DNA of 64,000 nucleotides from positions 53,515,995-53,579,994 of the forward strand of contig CM060198.1 in NCBI GenBank assembly GCA_030549335.1, given 5' to 3'. The notes beneath the pieces were generated by a model. That model made no database searches, was not told where the DNA came from, and was given only the letters and a program-made list of their open reading frames with translations. Origin of the DNA: Pontederia crassipes. Lineage: Eukaryota > Streptophyta > Magnoliopsida > Commelinales > Pontederiaceae. Both the position numbers and the translations under genes were made by a program. Position 1 is the first letter of the stretch; each line of letters starts with the position of its first letter. Positions 59,471-64,000 of the stretch are shown here, one piece after another.

Positions 59471-61430
59471 GTGAGAATGATAGAACAAAGGCAGACACTA
59501 AATCCGTAGATCGTATATGCATGCACTAATGACTTGCAATTTACTTAGCGTACGTAGCAAACTTAAAGAAGATAACATGTCATGTGCAGTTAAATTGAAA
59601 GTCAATGGGAAAGGAGGAAGATTTATTTAGTTAATTTAACTCGAATGGTACGTTGCTTAAATTGCATGTGCACATTTTCTAGTCAATCAAATCTAATGAT
59701 ATAAAATTATATATGTTAATATTTATGACTAGATTACAATATATGATGCACTTGCCCGTACAACCGCGCTCTGAAATGTAATATATGCTCTTTTTTTTTC
59801 TCTCAGAATTAATTAACATCGATATATAAGTAGATAGATAAATATATAGATTAAAGTGTAGCGTTGTAACGATATTAAGAATAAGGATGATTTTATTGAA
59901 TAATTTTACTTTCTTCATTTTTGTAAGATGCATTTTAAATTTATACGAGTCAAAAACTCAAAATAAATAATATTTTTTATTGGATCGAGAGTATTACAAA
60001 ATGATAACGGAACCAACCTCACTTGCACATTTGAAAATTGTAATGACTTAAAATTTAAGGATTAAGATGATGTTTAGATCTTAAGTGGTTACAATTCTAA
60101 AAGTAAAAAAGAACATAATATGGAATTTAAGAAAAATATATTCAATGTCTCCTAATAAATTACGAATATTTTATGCCACTAAATAGCAAACTTATATTTT
60201 CTCAGCAACGATAACTTATATATTCAATGTCTAATAACTTATATTCAGAACATAATTGTAATAACTTATATTTTCTAGCACTATTAGCACCTATAATTAA
60301 TTTGATGTTCACGTCGTAGCGAAACAATAAATCATAACTAATTAGTGACTATTAAAGTGACTATTATAAATATTTAATTCGGAGCTATTAATTCTGCTAA
60401 ATTCTAAATATTTAAGACACAGTTCCATTACTTAAGTGTGCCAAGGATGCATAACTCGTGTGATTAGATAATTGAATGAGTATGATTTGCCGTGCAAGAA
60501 ATTAATAGTGATAGCTGGTTCCGACTTCATGCAATTTATGTGAACTTATGAAAAATATATCCAATTATATGCTCAATAACCAATTAAATCACTTCATTTA
60601 CTGTTCCGTTTATCCAAATCTAGGGTTTGCATATTTGGAACAAATAAGCAACATCCATGAAGGCAGAACAATGTAGAGTTTTACAATTTTAGGATAGTTG
60701 ATATTGGATCTAATTTCACACAGCGTGCTACTCATTGTGAATAATGCATGCATAATGTTTTATGCCTATATGTTTGTCTTATCAATTCACTTTTTGTGTC
60801 ATTATAATCCCTTTTACATATATAATTTAACAACGTAATTACAATGATTTTTTTCTATCTTTATCGACTTTTATCAATATGATTTAAATTTGGTGTATCT
60901 CTTACGATCTTATAGCTAGCCAGTTAACTTTTGAGTACCAAAATTAACAAAGAAAAAAATATTATGATACAAGAGAGCACTATTTTAAAAAAAAAATTAT
61001 ATATACTCCTCTAATTTCCTCAATTTCTTTTATCATGTATGAGAAGGATAATTAATATTCATGTTTAATTAGTGTGATCCCATGTTTGTAAAGAGATCAA
61101 AATACCTAAAATTAGAAAATAACAAGATGTGTATATAGTGAAAATCAAATATTTTAATACTCATCTGATTAGCATGGCCATGTAATGTAATAAGCAAACA
61201 TATGTGGGTATACATATTTAACGAGCTATAAGCAATAAAAAAATTAGGATAATGAGCTGCATGGTTTGGTGGATGTTGGTGGGAGTGGGCATTCATGCGA
61301 ACTTCCGCTCATAGCCATAAAATCTGGCCTGGTCGGTCGGATGACGCACCTCAAATTCATTTTAGGTTGATCTATTTTAAAATTCAGAGTTCAATCGATC
61401 GATCTGACAAATTCAAATGATTCAATCGAG
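59469..61430. other. AT-rich spacer, no gene
   Basis: Nothing recognisable as coding. The stretch 61310-61430 contains GGTCGGTCGGATGACG and repeated ATCGATCGATCTG words that may be a worn repeat into which the following MITE inserted. Confidence 0.35.
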
Positions 61431-62007
61431 TCTAAAAATGAAAGTAGTTCAGGTCGGATCAAGTTTTTTGTCTAAAAAAATCAATCGTTATTTTTCGAGT
61501 TAGTTTTTAAAATTTTAAAAATCATCTTAAAATCATTTTGAAAAAATAAAAACCACCCTCTAACAAATCGATTTTTTCGATTGGTTTTTTCAGAGCCATA
61601 CTTTTATATAATTATATTTTAAAAATATATTTAATAACTTAAAATTAAATATTCTATATTAATTCTATATTAAATAGAAAATATACTACTAAAATTTTAA
61701 AGTTATTAAATTAGAGTTTGATAATGTGATAGAAAAGTATGAAAGTTTATACAAAAAGTATTATATTTATAATAAAAGAATTGATAATATATGTATTAAT
61801 TATATAAATAAAAAATTATAAATAAATAACGGGCTCCACGGGCCTCTACGGATTTTTCGGGTGAGGCCCTAATTTTAGCGGATGAATTTTAATTCATTAA
61901 AAATCACTCTAAATTATATTCGGACCCCTAATTTTCGATTTTTTCAGTTCAATTTTTTTTTTGTTGGATAGGTTTTTCGGGTTGGTTGGGATTTTTTTAC
62001 ACCCCTA
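61431..62007 (-). mobile_element. hAT-type MITE, family 1, copy C (inverted, about 577 bp)
   Basis: It reads as the reverse complement of copy A (14720-15293). Shared words include GAAAGTAGTTCAGGTCGG, TCTAAAAAAATCAATCGTTA and AAAATAAAAACCACCCTCTA at its left side and TTTTTTTACACCCCTA at its right end. The left terminus (TCTAAAAATG where TAGGGGTCAA is expected) has decayed, and no 8-bp duplication could be matched with GTCGGGTC on the right. Confidence 0.65.
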
Positions 62008-62058
62008 GTCGGGTCAAGATGAAAAAATAATTATATAAAAAATTAATTTTTTTAAAAC

Positions 62059-62086
62059 ATATATATATATATATATATATATATAC
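62059..62086. repeat. (AT)n microsatellite
   Basis: About 28 bases of alternating AT. Confidence 0.9.
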
Positions 62087-62333
62087 GATCCTACCGTTGA
62101 GTTTAACTCGGGTTCATCAATCCATGTTCCTTATCTTAAATGAAAAACTCATCCGGGATTTAATAAAAAGAGGTCCTGGATTTAAATACAAATAAAAATA
62201 AAAATAAAGGAACCACAGATTTTATCAAATATGAATAGAATTCGAGAATTATAGAGGTTGGGGTCAAGAAGAAGAAGTCTTGGAGTTTAAAATTTTGTGT
62301 ATCATAAATCATAATATTTATTACGATTCTGGA

Positions 62334-63675
62334 CAGAGATGGAATTTCGGGCGGGCCGCACGGACACGGCCCGTGCACGGAAACACGGACCGTGTCGTGT
62401 CATTCCATGTCGAGTCATCCTATCGCACTGTTAACACGACACGGTCCGAGTACGGTGAACACGGATCCGATACGACACAGCCCATTTTGGCACAGACACG
62501 GACCGCGCATGATGCATAACACGGTCCGCGTTGAAATCACACGGCCCATGTTATTTCGATTTGACAACATGATCACAGGCCGAGTTCACGAACGTGTTAT
62601 GAATACAACACGGACTATGTTTAAATCAACGCGACGCGTGTTAAACTCCCTCCTCCACTTATAAAATGCAGTTGAACTCCTTTCCTTTCTTCATCACTCT
62701 TATTATTTTTTCCCTCATCTCTCTCATACTCTCACACTCTCTCCCAATCTCCTCTCCTTCCCCAAATGGCTATATGACTACATCCCTCCTTTTCTCTCAA
62801 TCTCATCATCTCTCATTAAATAACTAATGTATCATTTTATCAATAGTCTTTCTTAGACTCATTTCGAGTGATACTATCTTTTCTTTTGAAATTAATCTAA
62901 ATAGCGACTGTTGAGAATATGATATCATAATTACTCAATGAGAGTTTAAAAATTATAACTATATAATTATTATATAATAATTATTAAAGTAGTCGGTAGT
63001 CACTAAACTAAAGTCATATTATAATTTCATTTAAGTACTAATTTACTTAGTATAATTTTGTTTAGTTATAACATAGTAATATAGTATATACTATTATACT
63101 ATATAGTATCTTGGTTATAAGATAGTTAAATACTAATTTACTTAATATAACCTAGTTATAACTTAGTATATAATAATTAGTAAATTAGTACTTAACTATC
63201 TATACTAGATTACAAGTATACTAATATTACTAATATATATTTATTATTAAGTTTATGTATAAGGTTATAAGTTATAACCTATTAGTTATTACTTAGTACT
63301 CAATTGTTCATTTTACAAATTTATTTACTTAATAATTATAAATTAATAACTTAATGTATTTAAAAATTTAACTATATAATTATTTATATAATAATTAAAG
63401 TAGTCACTTAGTCATATATTATAGAATAATTAATAATACTAATTATATTATATAATAATCTAATAAATAAATTAAAAATTATAAAAGTTCATGAAAGAAA
63501 AAAAAACGAGCCGTCCGACTTGGCCCGATCAAGCCGACAGATCGTGCCGAAGTCCAAAACGGACCGTGTGGCACGACACGGTCCGTTTTCAAAACGGGTC
63601 ATGCACATGGTCCGCGGCACGATCAAACACGAATTGATCGGTTAGGGTCCGACACAGCCTGTTTGTTCATCTTTA
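62334..63675 (+). mobile_element. Non-autonomous hAT-like element (1342 bp) with 8-bp target-site duplication
   Basis: It starts CAGAGATGGAATTTCGGGC and ends TTTGTTCATCTTTA; the reverse complement of the end, TAAAGATGAAC, pairs with CAGAGATGGAA, which is a known style of hAT terminus (YARAGATG). The 8 bp ATTCTGGA lie on both sides, at 62326-62333 and 63676-63683, a perfect duplication. Both subterminal regions are GC-rich with many CACGG/CCGTG words (about fifteen in 62350-62640, several in 63530-63660), which are likely transposase binding sites. The middle, 62800-63490, is almost pure TA-rich sequence with TAATTATA repeats. There is no transposase frame, so it depends on an autonomous partner. 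Confidence 0.75.
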
Positions 63676-63683
63676 ATTCTGGA

Positions 63684-64000
63684 CATAAATTTTGTATGTG
63701 CATAATATTACTAAAGTCATCCATCCAGACGAAAAAAGATTAAAATTTACACCATCACTTCAAAGTTATGAACATTAAATATTGTGGTGGCCAAAAAAAA
63801 AAGAGTACCGGTGCAATCAAGAAAAGCAGAGAAATTTGTCGTGGGGAGCGGGAGGTAGATGCATCCTCCACCTTGCAGCATTTGTCACAGATGTAGCGAG
63901 CAAAGCCAAAAAAATGTCTGCAAATTGTACTTTAAATTTCCATCGTGAAATGCGCAGGAACGTCTTTATCGCCGATCAATTCAATCTTTGTCATGCAAAG
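63684..64000. other. Right edge, no feature seen
   Basis: The right edge is AT-rich and then becomes slightly GC-richer near 63840-63900 (GTGGGGAGCGGGAGGTAGAT). It could be the beginning of something outside the window. Nothing can be called. Confidence 0.35.

Noticed and set aside
62392-62664. Thr/Arg-rich frame of 90 codons
   Set aside because: It is built from the CACGG words of the hAT-like element's subterminal region.
1-64000. CRISPR arrays, operons, phage or bacterial insertion sequences
   Set aside because: The sequence is a plant nuclear region with introns; no regularly spaced repeats or bacterial genes were seen.
1-64000. tRNA genes
   Set aside because: No cloverleaf with intact A and B boxes was found apart from the SINE heads.

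Overview
This is a 64-kb piece of a plant nuclear genome. The genes have many introns with GT..AG junctions, the families are plant ones (purple acid phosphatase, granulin-tailed papain-type protease, organellar Obg GTPase), and plant SINE, LINE, hAT and LTR debris lies between and inside them. First exons are strikingly GC-rich (PP2A B', both phosphatases, the 136-residue gene, the protease) while introns and spacers are AT-rich. That pattern suggests a commelinid monocot, perhaps a non-grass one, but it is only an inference. No CRISPR array, phage, operon or tRNA/rRNA gene was seen.

Layout. 1-4.7 kb holds two dead genes: a hAT-type transposase with a BED finger (minus strand) and the tail of a tryptophan/glycine (WG/GW) repeat protein resembling the KTF1/SPT5-like factor of RNA-directed DNA methylation. 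6.4-10.7 kb is a PP2A B' (B56) regulatory subunit in two exons, followed by a fresh SINE. 11.5-14.4 kb looks like a Ty3/gypsy-type solo LTR and 14.7-15.3 kb is a hAT-type MITE. 16.2-18.1 kb encodes a small 136-residue plant protein that I could not name. 20.1-30.5 kb carries two tandem purple acid phosphatase genes with identical intron phases. The first has a 7-nt deletion that breaks the frame and the second is intact.

31.4-38.0 kb is a WDR13-like WD40 gene in twelve exons. Convergent to it, 39.5-47.0 kb (minus) is an organellar Obg GTPase in ten exons. It diverges from a papain-type protease with a granulin domain at 47.8-50.0 kb. 51.5-57.5 kb is a LisH/CTLH (GID8-like) protein with a long first intron full of repeats. 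57.5-64 kb is mostly repeats plus one possible 71-residue secreted or membrane peptide gene. It ends with a 1.34-kb hAT-like element flanked by a perfect 8-bp target-site duplication.

The genes do not form a pathway; they are ordinary, independently regulated plant genes. The unusual content is the collection of mobile-element insertions with readable target-site duplications, the broken phosphatase copy, the decayed WG-repeat gene, and a one-base phase conflict in the WD40 gene. I found no convincing new biological system. Exon boundaries were set by hand from splice consensus, phase and protein-family memory, so they should be treated as predictions.
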